This document shows, one piece after another, positions 1-9,355 of a DNA stretch of 64,000 nucleotides. This DNA is from an uncultured Cellulophaga sp. (lineage in GTDB: Bacteria; Bacteroidota; Bacteroidia; Flavobacteriales; Flavobacteriaceae), in the NCBI GenBank assembly GCA_947492955.1, contig CANLOV010000008.1, positions 124,001 to 188,000 of the forward strand, in the 5' to 3' direction. The position numbers and the translations under genes were made by a program. Under the pieces are notes generated by a model that saw only the letters and a list, made by a program, of their open reading frames with translations, was not told the origin of the DNA and did not search any database. The stretch's first letter is position 1. Each line of letters opens with the position of its first letter.

Positions 1-1
1 A

Positions 2-829
2 TTAGCAATTTCTAGAGATCGTATCCAAATTATGCTAGATAAAGGTATGGATAACGATAAGAAAGTATTACAAGGCTTAGTAGATAAAGCAAACAAGCGT
101 ATTGCAGAGTTAAAATCTGGTGAAAGACCAGCTTTAAAACCAGATGCAGATGCGGAGTACCATGCAGAAGTGGTAATTGATTTAGATAAGATTGTGGAGC
201 CAATGATTGCGGATCCAGATGTAAACAACGAAGATGTATCTAAGCGTTATACACACGATAACATTCAGCCATTATCTTTCTACGGAGGTACTAAAAAAGT
301 AGACTTAGGATTTATTGGGTCTTGTATGATCCATAAAGGAGATATGAAGATTTTAGCACAAATGCTAAAGAATGTAGAAGCACAACAAGGAGAAGTAGTA
401 TTTAATGCGCCTTTAGTAGTAGCACCACCGACATACAATATTGTAGATGAGCTAAAAGAAGAAGGCGATTGGGAAATATTAGAAAAATACTCTGGTTTTG
501 TGTTCGATGATAGTGCACCAAAAGGATTAGCACGTACTAAGTATGAAAACATGTTATACTTAGAGCGTCCTGGATGTAACTTATGTATGGGTAACCAAGA
601 AAAGGCTGAACCAGGAGATACCGTAATGGCAACTTCTACACGTTTATTCCAAGGAAGAGTTGTGAGAGATGCTGCGGAGAAAAAAGGAGAGTCATTATTA
701 TCATCAACACCAGTGGTTGTATTATCTACTATTTTAGGAAGAACACCTACTTTAGAAGAGTACGAAGCTGCTGTAGAAGGTATTGTACTTACAAAGTTTA
801 AACCTTCTCAAAAGCAATTAGTAAGCTAG
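2..829 (+). CDS. acnB: Aconitate hydratase B (AcnB), C-terminal part
   Basis: The reading frame is open from the first bases, so only the last 275 residues of the protein are visible; the family is usually about 900 residues. AcnB interconverts citrate and isocitrate in the cytosolic TCA cycle and often also acts as 2-methylisocitrate dehydratase. Visible iron-sulfur ligand segments are GSCMIHKGD and PGCNLCMGN (CxxC), which match the C-terminal [4Fe-4S] cysteines of AcnB. The product ends in SQKQLVS. A strong hairpin terminator follows within 30 bases. A second, unrelated-length aconitase lies at 4607-6880 on the same strand. The identity is secure; the start lies outside the window. Confidence 0.93.
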   Translation, partial: LAISRDRIQIMLDKGMDNDKKVLQGLVDKANKRIAELKSGERPALKPDADAEYHAEVVIDLDKIVEPMIADPDVNNEDVSKRYTHDNIQPLSFYGGTKKVDLGFIGSCMIHKGDMKILAQMLKNVEAQQGEVVFNAPLVVAPPTYNIVDELKEEGDWEILEKYSGFVFDDSAPKGLARTKYENMLYLERPGCNLCMGNQEKAEPGDTVMATSTRLFQGRVVRDAAEKKGESLLSSTPVVVLSTILGRTPTLEEYEAAVEGIVLTKFKPSQKQLVS

Positions 830-855
830 TTTTAGGTTTCGATTATAATATTTTT

Positions 856-887
856 AAAAGTCCGAGTTTTTAAGCTCGGACTTTTTT
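856..887 (+). terminator. Rho-independent terminator after acnB
   Basis: Arms 856-866 and 875-885 form an 11-bp perfect stem (AAAAGTCCGAG) with an 8-base loop, followed by a T run. It sits 27 bases after the acnB stop. Confidence 0.85.
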
Positions 888-895
888 GTTTTTAT

Positions 896-991
896 ACGTC
901 ACTTCGAGTGATTCTGAAGAATGAAGAATTGTATCGAGAAGTTGGGTGTTGTCTTCGTTTTGTTTGGTTGAGTTTCTCGTTTTGGTGTGAC
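896..991. repeat. Candidate flavobacterial intergenic palindromic (REP-like) element
   Basis: The segment starts with GTCACTTCGAGTGATTCTGA and ends with GGTGTGAC. The outer arms GTCAC (898-902) and GTGAC (987-991) and the inner arms CGAGAA (935-940) and TTCTCG (974-979) are inverted repeats, so the element can fold into a long interrupted hairpin. The wording strongly resembles dispersed intergenic elements of flavobacterial genomes (GTCA-TTTCGAGTGA ... TATCGAGAA). Only this one copy was noticed in the window, and the arms are partly degenerate. Confidence 0.5.
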
Positions 992-1062
992 TGTTTGGAA
1001 ATGTTACATATCAAATTGTTTTAGAAACGTTCTTGATTTTAAGCAAGTTTTAATTTTCTTAA

Positions 1063-1083
1063 AATCAACAATCAACAATCAAC
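1063..1083. repeat. Short tandem repeat, AATCAAC x3
   Basis: Three exact copies of the 7-base unit AATCAAC stand head to tail just downstream of the AsmA-like gene stop. No function can be inferred. Confidence 0.7.
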
Positions 1084-1110
1084 AAACAACTAAGAACGAA
1101 GCAATAATTA

Positions 1111-4100
1111 CTACTTCTCTTTTTTCTTGCCCAAAGAAACCTTGTAGTCGTCTATATTTCCTTTAATTTTTAAATTAAGGTATTTTGTTTTTTGATTAGC
1201 ATCTACTTTTACAATTTCATCTTCTTGTTGGGTATTGCTAATACTGTCTTTTTTATTGCCAAATAATTTTTGCCAAGCGGCTTTTTTTACTGTTTTCCAT
1301 GGAATACGTATATAATAATCAATGTTTTGATTGCTATCATGTGTACCAGATAATTCCATGTGCCCCAAAGTAGATTCAATAGTCATTGCAGGGATATTAA
1401 TTTTTCCTTGTTTTATATGAAGGCTATTTTGCAAGGTATCAAACCTAATATTTTGCAAGTTTTTATCCTCCATATAATCGGATAGTGCTAGCATTGGGTT
1501 GTAATTTTTTAACCTTCCGTTTAATACTTTTACATCCATATCTATAGTAGATTGGTCTAAATCTGGCACCAAATCTGGATATACTCTAATTTTACCTTTT
1601 ACTCTGGATGTAAGTTTTCCTTGTAAATTATCTGAAACGAGATGGTCTTGTCCAAAATTTTCAAATTTAAACAGCAATTTATCTAGATCAACATTGTTTA
1701 AAACCAAATTGGGTTGCATATAAATATGCTTTGGGTCGCTACCATTAAAATAGCCATTTAATTTAATATTTCCTCCTGCTGCATCCATATCTAATGTATC
1801 TATATAGATATAATGGTTGGGTGTTGTGCGTAAGTCTGCTTTAATGTTTTGTAGATCTATTCTATGGTATATAAAGTGATCAATATCTGCCTTAAATTGC
1901 ATAGCTGTAAATGGCAACTCATATAAATTAAATGCATTTGTATGTTCTTTTACATAAGCAGTTTTAGATGTGGTAGTTACTTCTTTAGGTTTGGGCGGAC
2001 TTACATTGAAATTAAAAAGGGTATCAAAATCTATATAATTTGCTTTTAAAGCCAATAGGTTATCGTTCTTCTTTGTTTGTGGGTCTTTCCCTAGGTAATA
2101 GTTTAAATCAAAATTAAAATTGGTGCGTCCTATTTCTCCATGAAAGTCTTTTATAACTACATGTTCGTCTTCGTAATGAATATTCCCTTTAAAATCATGA
2201 AAGCGAAGTGGATGTAGTTTCATGGTTGTATTTAAAGAATCTAAAGCCAAATCTATGGAGTGTAACTCAGAATCTTTATAATGCATACTAGAGCCAAAAT
2301 GTAATACTAAATCATCAAACTCTTCGTGTCTGTATTCTTTAGGGACATAATTTTCTCCTTTGTACGAAAACAGGTCTTCTAATCTTAATGTATTAGAAGT
2401 AAGATTTATATCTAATTTAACATCTCCATTACGTTCGGGTTTCATCCAAAAAGCATAATCATGTATAAGTCCGTTAAAATGAAAATCGCTATCATCTATA
2501 TAACCTGTAAAATCTACTATTTTTAAGTCTTGATCATCTATTAATATGTCAGCATTAAAATCATGTAATTTGTGCGGATAATGTTTAAGGTCTGCATATA
2601 AACTATCGATAAAAAACTCACCTTTTGGTAAATGTTTAGCTTCTGTAAAATCTTTGGCGGAAGCTTTAAAAAAGAGCCCAAGGTTTAAGTTTTTTATTTG
2701 TTCATCGATACCAGTTTGGATAGAGTCTTGTATAGAAAAACCAGTTAGTTGTGCAACATCTAAGGTTTTAGATGTAATGTTTAGATGAGTTTCTACAGGT
2801 GTATTGGTATGATGTACTAAGGCAGGTAAATTAGAAAGAAAACCACTTATAGATACATCTGAATTACCCAGTAGTAGTTCAAATTGGTTTAGGCTTGCCT
2901 TCTTATCGTTCATAACTAAATGAACATCTAAATTGTGTAAGGGAGCGGGGAGTTCTTTAGCAGTAAAACTTAAATCTTTTACAATTAGTTCTGTAAAATA
3001 TGCTTGGTTAAGTTTTTGTAATGCATTTTCTGGGTTATCTAGATCAATAATATCATGAAAATTCATTTTAAGAGCTACTTGTCCAGAGGCATTTTGTACC
3101 TGTTGTAGTTCAAAAAAATCTGTAATAAAATCGAGATTAAAATTCGAGTTTATTTGCATATCAATTTCTGGAGCTTCAAAATTTTTAACAAAAACAGCTC
3201 CTTTAAATATCCCTTTTTCTAAAGAGGCTGTCATATCTGTTAAAGAAAATTCCATGGTACTGGCATTCCTATTTGCTCCATTGGTAAAATGGCCGTTAAA
3301 GCCCATGTTATCTATTTTTTTTCCTTTTTTAGTGTTTTCTAAAAAAGCTTTTCCTGCCCCAAAATAGGCATTAATAAACGGTCTGTTTCCTTTATTAGAT
3401 GGTCCTTGTATACTAGCATTAAAATAAATTTCACCTGCATTTTTATATTTTTCTAATATGGGGATTACATCTGCTGGTGCAAAGGCAATAAGCATATCAA
3501 AATTAGGCTTGGTTCCTTTTATGGAAAGGTCTAGGTCTACATCATTCTTTGTGTCTATAGTCCCTTCTAATTCAAAATCGCCATTTTCCATAGCAATACC
3601 AGAAGGTTCTATGTTAAGAATACCCGTAGCCTCGTTAAATGTTACATTTGTATGTACTTCAAAATGTTTTTTATGGATAAAAGTAGTGTCTCCGTCTTTT
3701 ATTACATTGAGTTCAAAATTGGTATCTATATGCCCAGCGATAGTGCTATCTTTTTGGCGAAAACCGCCTGTGCCAGAATAAATAAACTTTTCTACATCGG
3801 TATTAGTAGCTTCATCTAGCGTATGAATATCTAGATTTTTAAGCTTTATTTTTTTTAAATGAATATTGGTGGTAGGAGTTTCTGTTTCAGAAGTATTCGC
3901 TAAGGAATTTTGAATATTAGTTGTATTATTTTCATGAATTACAATATTAAAAACACCTTCTTCTAATATTAAAGACTGTATATCATAATTTCCTTTTACA
4001 ATATCCCATAGATTAAAACCTATAAATAGGTCTTTTACATCCATTATACTGGGGGCATTGTCTTCTTTTGTTTCAAAAATATGTACATCATATACTTTTA

Positions 4101-4308
4101 TAGAGATATAAGGAAAACTGCCAAAAAGAGATAATTCACTTTCTCCAACACTAATAAGGCCTTTGTGTTCTTTATTTAGTTTTGCAATTTCCTCTTTAAC
4201 AATTTCAGATTGGTTATGCTGTATATATAGCATTAGACCTCCTACTAGTAGTATTGGTACTAAGACTAGTACTAATAAAATTCGTCTCCAGAATTTCTTA
4301 ATCTTCAC
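1111..4308 (-). CDS. AsmA-family protein, large envelope protein
   Basis: The product has 1065 residues. It starts with a basic N-terminus (MKIKKFWRR) and one hydrophobic segment at about residues 9-29, followed by a very long, beta-rich, low-cysteine region. Repeated short stretches such as GEIYFNASIQGPS, LNGYFNGSDP and IESTLGHMELSGTHD match AsmA/AsmA-like C-terminal domains. AsmA-family proteins are inner-membrane anchored, span the periplasm and are thought to help move lipid to the outer membrane or keep it balanced. The C-terminus is strongly basic (SLGKKKEK). The gene is single and transcribed toward acnB, between two aconitase genes on the other strand. Family assignment is good; the precise role is inferred. 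Confidence 0.8.
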   Translation of the reverse strand: MKIKKFWRRILLVLVLVPILLVGGLMLYIQHNQSEIVKEEIAKLNKEHKGLISVGESELSLFGSFPYISIKVYDVHIFETKEDNAPSIMDVKDLFIGFNLWDIVKGNYDIQSLILEEGVFNIVIHENNTTNIQNSLANTSETETPTTNIHLKKIKLKNLDIHTLDEATNTDVEKFIYSGTGGFRQKDSTIAGHIDTNFELNVIKDGDTTFIHKKHFEVHTNVTFNEATGILNIEPSGIAMENGDFELEGTIDTKNDVDLDLSIKGTKPNFDMLIAFAPADVIPILEKYKNAGEIYFNASIQGPSNKGNRPFINAYFGAGKAFLENTKKGKKIDNMGFNGHFTNGANRNASTMEFSLTDMTASLEKGIFKGAVFVKNFEAPEIDMQINSNFNLDFITDFFELQQVQNASGQVALKMNFHDIIDLDNPENALQKLNQAYFTELIVKDLSFTAKELPAPLHNLDVHLVMNDKKASLNQFELLLGNSDVSISGFLSNLPALVHHTNTPVETHLNITSKTLDVAQLTGFSIQDSIQTGIDEQIKNLNLGLFFKASAKDFTEAKHLPKGEFFIDSLYADLKHYPHKLHDFNADILIDDQDLKIVDFTGYIDDSDFHFNGLIHDYAFWMKPERNGDVKLDINLTSNTLRLEDLFSYKGENYVPKEYRHEEFDDLVLHFGSSMHYKDSELHSIDLALDSLNTTMKLHPLRFHDFKGNIHYEDEHVVIKDFHGEIGRTNFNFDLNYYLGKDPQTKKNDNLLALKANYIDFDTLFNFNVSPPKPKEVTTTSKTAYVKEHTNAFNLYELPFTAMQFKADIDHFIYHRIDLQNIKADLRTTPNHYIYIDTLDMDAAGGNIKLNGYFNGSDPKHIYMQPNLVLNNVDLDKLLFKFENFGQDHLVSDNLQGKLTSRVKGKIRVYPDLVPDLDQSTIDMDVKVLNGRLKNYNPMLALSDYMEDKNLQNIRFDTLQNSLHIKQGKINIPAMTIESTLGHMELSGTHDSNQNIDYYIRIPWKTVKKAAWQKLFGNKKDSISNTQQEDEIVKVDANQKTKYLNLKIKGNIDDYKVSLGKKKEK

Positions 4309-4606
4309 AGTAGATGTCTTTAGAGTTAGTAAACTACTTTAAGACATTTAAATCTTAAAGGGCTTGAACTTTAAAAGTAACGAATTCGTAGGAGAAAAAT
4401 TTTGTTTTATATGCGATTTAGTTTGTTGTTTAACAGCTTTTATTAATTAGCTATTTAAAAGTCGTTTTTCTGATAAAAATAAATTTATGGCAGTTAACAA
4501 ATTATGAATCTAGATTATGGAGTAAAACCACGAAATAGTTGCCCTTATAAGCATGCGTTAAATTTCGTATCTTAGGGAGCAATTAAGCTAAAAAACAATA
4601 AGTTAT

Positions 4607-6880
4607 ATGGCATTTGATATTGATGTAATAAAGGGAGTTTACGCAAGAATGAAAGATTGTGTAGATGTAGCTAGAAAAGTTGTTGGGCGACCACTAACAC
4701 TTTCTGAAAAAATATTGTATAACCATCTTTGGGATGGTAAAGCAACTAAAGCTTTTTCTCGTGGTAAAGATTATGTAGATTTTGCTCCAGACCGTATTGC
4801 TTGCCAAGATGCTACGGCACAAATGGCATTATTGCAATTTATGCAAGCAGGTAAAGCTAAAGTAGCCGTACCAACAACGGTACACTGTGATCATTTAATT
4901 CAGGCAAAAGAAGGCGCTGCTAAAGATTTAAAGCATGCAAATAATACAAGTAGTGAAGTTTTTAACTTTTTAGAGTCCATATCTAACAAATATGGTATTG
5001 GATTTTGGAAACCAGGCGCAGGTATTATTCACCAAGTAGTATTAGAAAATTATGCTTTCCCGGGTGGGATGATGATTGGAACCGATTCTCATACCGTTAA
5101 TGCAGGAGGATTAGGTATGGTTGCTATTGGTGTTGGTGGCGCAGATGCTGTAGATGTTATGGCAGGAATGGCTTGGGAATTAAAATTTCCTAAATTAATT
5201 GGTGTAAAATTAACCGGAAAATTATCGGGTTGGACGGCGCCGAAAGATGTAATTTTAAAAGTAGCCGAAATTCTTACTGTAAAAGGAGGAACAGGAGCAA
5301 TTGTAGAATATTTTGGACCAGGTGCTACCGCAATGTCTTGTACAGGAAAAGGAACCATTTGTAATATGGGTGCAGAAATAGGCGCAACAACATCTACCTT
5401 TGGTTATGATGCGTCTATGGAGCGTTATTTACGTTCTACAGATAGGGCAGATGTTGCAGATGCGGCAAATACAGTGAAAGAATACCTTACCGCAGATGCA
5501 GAAGTGTATGCAAATCCAGAACAGTATTTTGATCAAGTGATTGAAATTAACCTATCGGAATTAGGACCATTATTAAACGGACCTTTTACACCAGATTTAT
5601 CTACGGAAGTAGGAGTAGCTATGTTAGAAAAAGCGAAAGCTAACGATTGGCCATTAGAAGTAGAATGGGGTTTAATAGGTTCTTGTACAAACTCGTCTTA
5701 TGAGGATTTGTCTAGGGCTGCTTCAATTGCACAACAAGCTTTAGATAAAGGAATAAAAATGAAATCGGAATTAGGGATTAATCCTGGTTCTGAGCAAGTA
5801 AGATATACCGCAGAAAGAGATGGTATTCTAAATGTTTTTGAAAAATTAGATGCCAAAATATTTACGAATGCTTGTGGGCCTTGTATTGGGCAATGGGCAA
5901 GGTATAGTGACCCTAAAAATGCTCCAAAAAATAGCATAGTACACTCTTTTAATAGGAACTTTGCAAAGCGTGCAGATGGTAACCCTAATACACACGCATT
6001 TGTTGCTTCTCCAGAACTAACGGCTGCAATTGCAATTGTAGGTCGTTTAGATTTTAATCCGTTGAAAGATAAATTGATAGCAAAGAATGGAGATGAGGTT
6101 ATGTTTGATGAGCCTAAAGGATGGGAATTACCACCAAAAGGTTTTGAGGTAAAAGATAACGGCTATTTAGAACCTGTTAAAGATGGTAGTGGGGTAGAAG
6201 TAGTTGTAAGTCCAACATCAGAAAGGTTACAATTATTAACTCCGTTTAAGCCTATTGGGAATAAAATTACAGGAGCTAAATTATTAATTAAAGCATTTGG
6301 TAAATGTACTACCGATCATATATCAATGGCTGGCCCTTGGTTACGTTTTCGCGGTCATTTAGATAATATTTCTAATAACTGTTTAATAGGAGCCGTTAAC
6401 GCTTTTGGTAAAAAAACTAACTTTGTTAAAAATCAGCTCACTGGAGAGTATGCTGGTGTCCCAGATACGGCAAGAGCGTATAAAGCTGCTGGAGTAAAAA
6501 CAATTGTTGTTGGCGATCATAATTATGGAGAAGGTTCGTCTAGAGAGCATGCTGCAATGGAACCGCGCCATTTAGGAGTTGCTGCTGTATTGGTAAAATC
6601 CTTTGCTCGTATTCATGAAACCAACCTAAAAAAACAAGGTATGTTGGGCTTAACTTTTGCGAACGAAGCGGATTACGATTTAATTCAAGAGGATGATACA
6701 TTTAACTTTACAGATTTAAATGCTTTTGCACCTGGTAAACCATTAACTATAGAAGTGGTTCATACAGACGGAAGTACAAATACTGTTATAGCAAATCATA
6801 CTTATAATCAGTCACAAATAGATTGGTTTAATGAAGGTTCTGCTTTAAATGTTATAAAAAAGGAAAATGCTGCTTCTTAA
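4607..6880 (+). CDS. acnA: Aconitate hydratase, mitochondrial type
   Basis: The product has 757 residues, the length of the mitochondrial-type aconitases (bacterial AcnA is nearer 890). It catalyses citrate to isocitrate through cis-aconitate. The three [4Fe-4S] cysteines are visible in GSCTNSS (about residue 362) and ACGPCIGQW (about 423 and 426). [11 protein letters not shown] is the substrate-binding segment, and the C-terminal swivel domain has [17 protein letters not shown]. The ATG follows a long AT-rich leader. A strong terminator follows the stop. The neighbouring fragment of acnB means the organism carries two aconitases close together. The symbol is used loosely because this is not the long AcnA form. 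Confidence 0.93.
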   Translation: MAFDIDVIKGVYARMKDCVDVARKVVGRPLTLSEKILYNHLWDGKATKAFSRGKDYVDFAPDRIACQDATAQMALLQFMQAGKAKVAVPTTVHCDHLIQAKEGAAKDLKHANNTSSEVFNFLESISNKYGIGFWKPGAGIIHQVVLENYAFPGGMMIGTDSHTVNAGGLGMVAIGVGGADAVDVMAGMAWELKFPKLIGVKLTGKLSGWTAPKDVILKVAEILTVKGGTGAIVEYFGPGATAMSCTGKGTICNMGAEIGATTSTFGYDASMERYLRSTDRADVADAANTVKEYLTADAEVYANPEQYFDQVIEINLSELGPLLNGPFTPDLSTEVGVAMLEKAKANDWPLEVEWGLIGSCTNSSYEDLSRAASIAQQALDKGIKMKSELGINPGSEQVRYTAERDGILNVFEKLDAKIFTNACGPCIGQWARYSDPKNAPKNSIVHSFNRNFAKRADGNPNTHAFVASPELTAAIAIVGRLDFNPLKDKLIAKNGDEVMFDEPKGWELPPKGFEVKDNGYLEPVKDGSGVEVVVSPTSERLQLLTPFKPIGNKITGAKLLIKAFGKCTTDHISMAGPWLRFRGHLDNISNNCLIGAVNAFGKKTNFVKNQLTGEYAGVPDTARAYKAAGVKTIVVGDHNYGEGSSREHAAMEPRHLGVAAVLVKSFARIHETNLKKQGMLGLTFANEADYDLIQEDDTFNFTDLNAFAPGKPLTIEVVHTDGSTNTVIANHTYNQSQIDWFNEGSALNVIKKENAAS

Positions 6881-6904
6881 AAGCATTTTCTGTAAATAAT
6901 TAAC

Positions 6905-6936
6905 AAAAACTCCTGATATTCGTCAGGAGTTTTTTA
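6905..6936 (+). terminator. Rho-independent terminator after aconitase
   Basis: AAAAACTCCTGA (6905-6916) pairs with TCAGGAGTTTTT (6923-6934) around a 6-base loop, and the T run follows. It ends directly in front of a promoter-like box for the next gene. Confidence 0.85.
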
Positions 6937-6942
6937 GTTTTG
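6935..6942 (+). promoter_or_regulatory. -7 box (TAGTTTTG) for the thioredoxin pair
   Basis: TAGTTTTG fits the Bacteroidota TAnnTTTG consensus and lies 18 bases before the ATG at 6961. No good -33 TTTG was seen, because that position falls in the preceding terminator. Confidence 0.45.
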
Positions 6943-6960
6943 GCTAAATCCTAATAAGCA

Positions 6961-7521
6961 ATGAAAATAAACAAGAAGACCATTTTAAATATTTTACTTT
7001 TTGCTTTTATTTTATCCTTTTTTGTAACGCCATTAGGGGATTATAGTAAGGTGCTGTTAAATAAAATATTCTCTTTTAGTCCTTCAGTAACCGAAGAGAC
7101 GAACCGAAATCAGATTAAGGATTATGATTGGAAGTTGAAAGATGCGGAATGGAATGTTTTCAATTTTAAAAAATCGAAAGGAAATGTAGTTTTTATAAAC
7201 TTTTGGACTTCTTGGAATTTACCTTGTGAGGCCGAATTGGCTAGTATACAAAAGTTGTATGATGTATATAAAGATAAAATAGACTTTTATATTATTACCA
7301 ATGAAGAGCGTGCTCCTGCAGAGGAGTTTATGTTAGAAAATGGATTTACTTTCCCTGTTACCTATTTGTATATAGGAGAAAAAATGCCAATTACAGAAAC
7401 AAAAGCTCCCATGTCTTATTTAATAGATAAAAAAGGAAATATAGTAATACATAAAACAGGTATTGCTAATTGGAATACAAGTAAAGTGCATCAGTTGTTA
7501 GATAAACTTATAGCAGAGTAA
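6961..7521 (+). CDS. TlpA-like thioredoxin with a degenerate active site (NLPC)
   Basis: The product has 186 residues: an N-terminal membrane anchor (about residues 8-23), then a TlpA/redoxin thioredoxin fold. Where the paralogue encoded just downstream has FWATWCPPC, this protein has FWTSWNLPC, so the N-terminal, nucleophilic cysteine is replaced by Asn. The proline before the last beta strand is kept (KAPMSYLID). The partner gene starts on the stop codon (TAATG, 1-base overlap), so the two are co-transcribed and clearly arose by duplication: both share the N-terminal layout, SFSPS and the C-terminal KTGxAxWN. Without the first cysteine it is unlikely to be a normal disulfide reductase; it may bind a partner or act as a monothiol protein. 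Function is inferred. Confidence 0.85.
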   Translation: MKINKKTILNILLFAFILSFFVTPLGDYSKVLLNKIFSFSPSVTEETNRNQIKDYDWKLKDAEWNVFNFKKSKGNVVFINFWTSWNLPCEAELASIQKLYDVYKDKIDFYIITNEERAPAEEFMLENGFTFPVTYLYIGEKMPITETKAPMSYLIDKKGNIVIHKTGIANWNTSKVHQLLDKLIAE

Positions 7522-8081
7522 TGCCAGTATCTAAAAAACAAATTTCTAATGCGATTTTTATACTATTTATTATAATACTTCTTTTTACTCCTGTAGGTTT
7601 TCAAGTAAAAGTTTTTGTAAATAAATTATTGTCATTTAGCCCATCTACAATAGAAATAGATGAGCAAGAAAAATTAAAAAGTTACAATTGGTTGTTAGTT
7701 AATAATAAAGGAAAATCAATTGATTTTAAAAATGAAAAAGGGAATATTGTAGTTGTAAATTTTTGGGCTACATGGTGTCCGCCATGTGTAGCAGAAATGC
7801 CTAGCTTTCAAGAGTTATATGATGATTACGGTGATAAAGTAACCTTCCTTTTTGTAGCTTTAGATGATAAAGAAAAAGTAGCTGAGTTTATTTTAAAAAA
7901 AGGATATTCATTACCAGTTTATTATGAGGTAAATAATAGATCTAAACAATTTAATGCATCTAGTATTCCTGTAACTTACGTTTTAGATCAAAAAGGAAAT
8001 ATAATTGTAGAGAAAACTGGTGCGGCAGATTGGAATAGTACTTCTTTTAGAGTGTTGTTAGATGGTTTGTTGGTGGATTAG
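7521..8081 (+). CDS. TlpA-like thioredoxin, membrane anchored (CPPC)
   Basis: The product has 186 residues with an N-terminal hydrophobic anchor (about residues 10-26) and a periplasm-facing thioredoxin fold. The active site is FWATWCPPC, followed by VAEMPSFQELY as in TlpA/ResA reductases, and the cis-proline segment is SSIPVTYVLDQKG. Such proteins reduce disulfides in the periplasm, for example in cytochrome c maturation, but no cytochrome assembly genes are adjacent, so the substrate is unknown. The start codon overlaps the stop of the degenerate paralogue, indicating translational coupling. Confidence 0.88.
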   Translation: MPVSKKQISNAIFILFIIILLFTPVGFQVKVFVNKLLSFSPSTIEIDEQEKLKSYNWLLVNNKGKSIDFKNEKGNIVVVNFWATWCPPCVAEMPSFQELYDDYGDKVTFLFVALDDKEKVAEFILKKGYSLPVYYEVNNRSKQFNASSIPVTYVLDQKGNIIVEKTGAADWNSTSFRVLLDGLLVD

Positions 8082-8146
8082 AAGATTACTAGTTTTGGAA
8101 ATTGTACTAAGGTTTCTCGTAGGATACGTTGTTGTAGTTAGTTTTT

Positions 8147-8491
8147 TTACCAGATATGACCGATAAAATATAAAAATGCGCACCAGTATGTCCATAGGGA
8201 ACTAAATAACGTTCCACTAATAAAAAAGAAAAGCCTGAATCTTTTTAATCTTATTCTATTTTTCAAATAATACCAATCAAAAAGTTCCAACAAAAGTCCT
8301 AAAGAATAGAAAATATTTGCTCCGATACCCCATGTTATAACTCCAAGTGTATCAGATGTTGACCAATAATATTCGCTTTCTGACATACCTCTATAAAGAG
8401 CTAAAATTCCAAAAGTTCCAACCGCAACGTTAAAAATCCATCTTTTGGATTCCCACCATTTAATATTTAATTTTAACTCTTCTATTGTCAT
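8147..8491 (-). CDS. Hypothetical membrane protein (114 aa)
   Basis: I do not recognise a family. The product is a small, Trp/Tyr-rich protein with about three hydrophobic segments (near residues 18-33, 47-68 and 86-110) separated by short charged loops (LKNRIRLKRFRL). It starts at an ATG shortly after a gene-poor stretch and is transcribed on the same strand as the HEPN-type gene upstream of it (gap about 80 bases). It lies in an accessory-looking patch between thioredoxin genes and the carotenoid operon. Confidence 0.6.
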   Translation of the reverse strand: MTIEELKLNIKWWESKRWIFNVAVGTFGILALYRGMSESEYYWSTSDTLGVITWGIGANIFYSLGLLLELFDWYYLKNRIRLKRFRLFFFISGTLFSSLWTYWCAFLYFIGHIW

Positions 8492-8572
8492 TTTTAAATG
8501 TTACGTCCTAAAATACGGCTAAAGATTAATACTTGTTTTTAAGTGGCATCTTTGTGCACGTAATTAGGTGTT

Positions 8573-9355
8573 TTATAATTTAAACTCTTTCTTTTCATCA
8601 TATGTTTTATTCTTGTCGGAAAACACATCTCTCATCAATTGAAAACTTCCTTGCTCGATAAGAGGCGTGTCCGTATATTTATTTAATTCCTTATTAAACT
8701 TTAAATAGTAATTAGTCTTTCTCTTCCGAGTATGATTGTTCATTATCAAGGAATCAATTTCCATTAACCAATTAGCTATTAAATCCAAATAATCAATAAA
8801 TGTATGAGAACTGATATAAAACTTCTTTTCTTTTACTCTATTTGAATCATGAACTATGCTATGTCTAACTTTAATTATTAAAAAAATAGTTTTTATATCT
8901 ATATTAGAAATATTAAGGATATCCATTTCGAAAATTATCTTGAATAAAGTATTTACTTTAGGTAAGTTATGATAAATGACGTCCTCCAAAGTGTTTATTG
9001 TTAATGATTCGGGACCTTCGATTACATGTTTAGGAGATAAATTTTTCTGGAAATTAAATTCTTCTACAAATTTGATTGATTTGGAAGAATCTTTCTTTAT
9101 GTGCTCTACGAGTATATTATGCAGGTAACTTTCCATGATAGAAATAACATTAACTAATAAATGGTTATGGATAAGGTTTTTATCATTGAACTTTTTAATT
9201 TCTTCGTAAGTTAGGTCTTCTTGAGAATTAGTCTGTATGTTGGAGTTTTTAAATAGAGATGGATTTATAAACTTAAATAATGAAATATTGATAGCCGTTT
9301 CTAAAATATCTTCTAGGTCGGTAATAAATAATTTAATAGAATTACTCTTCTTCAT
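8573..9355 (-). CDS. HEPN-domain-like protein (260 aa)
   Basis: The product is an all-alpha, Lys/Asn/Ile-rich soluble protein. Two features resemble the MAE_28990/RiboL-PSP-type HEPN families: an N-terminal helix pair with HNHLLVNVISIMESYLHNIL, and a later helix with the motif VRHSIVHDSNR, which fits the R-x4-H signature of HEPN RNases. HEPN proteins are often RNA-cleaving toxins or defence effectors, but many are not catalytic. No nucleotidyltransferase antitoxin partner is adjacent; the only same-strand neighbour is the 114-residue membrane protein. The family assignment rests on the motif and fold pattern and is tentative. Confidence 0.6.
   Translation of the reverse strand: MKKSNSIKLFITDLEDILETAINISLFKFINPSLFKNSNIQTNSQEDLTYEEIKKFNDKNLIHNHLLVNVISIMESYLHNILVEHIKKDSSKSIKFVEEFNFQKNLSPKHVIEGPESLTINTLEDVIYHNLPKVNTLFKIIFEMDILNISNIDIKTIFLIIKVRHSIVHDSNRVKEKKFYISSHTFIDYLDLIANWLMEIDSLIMNNHTRKRKTNYYLKFNKELNKYTDTPLIEQGSFQLMRDVFSDKNKTYDEKKEFKL

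Noticed and set aside
4504-4575. 23-codon frame just upstream of the aconitase gene, as a leader peptide
   Set aside because: No repeated regulatory codons and no attenuator hairpin follow it.
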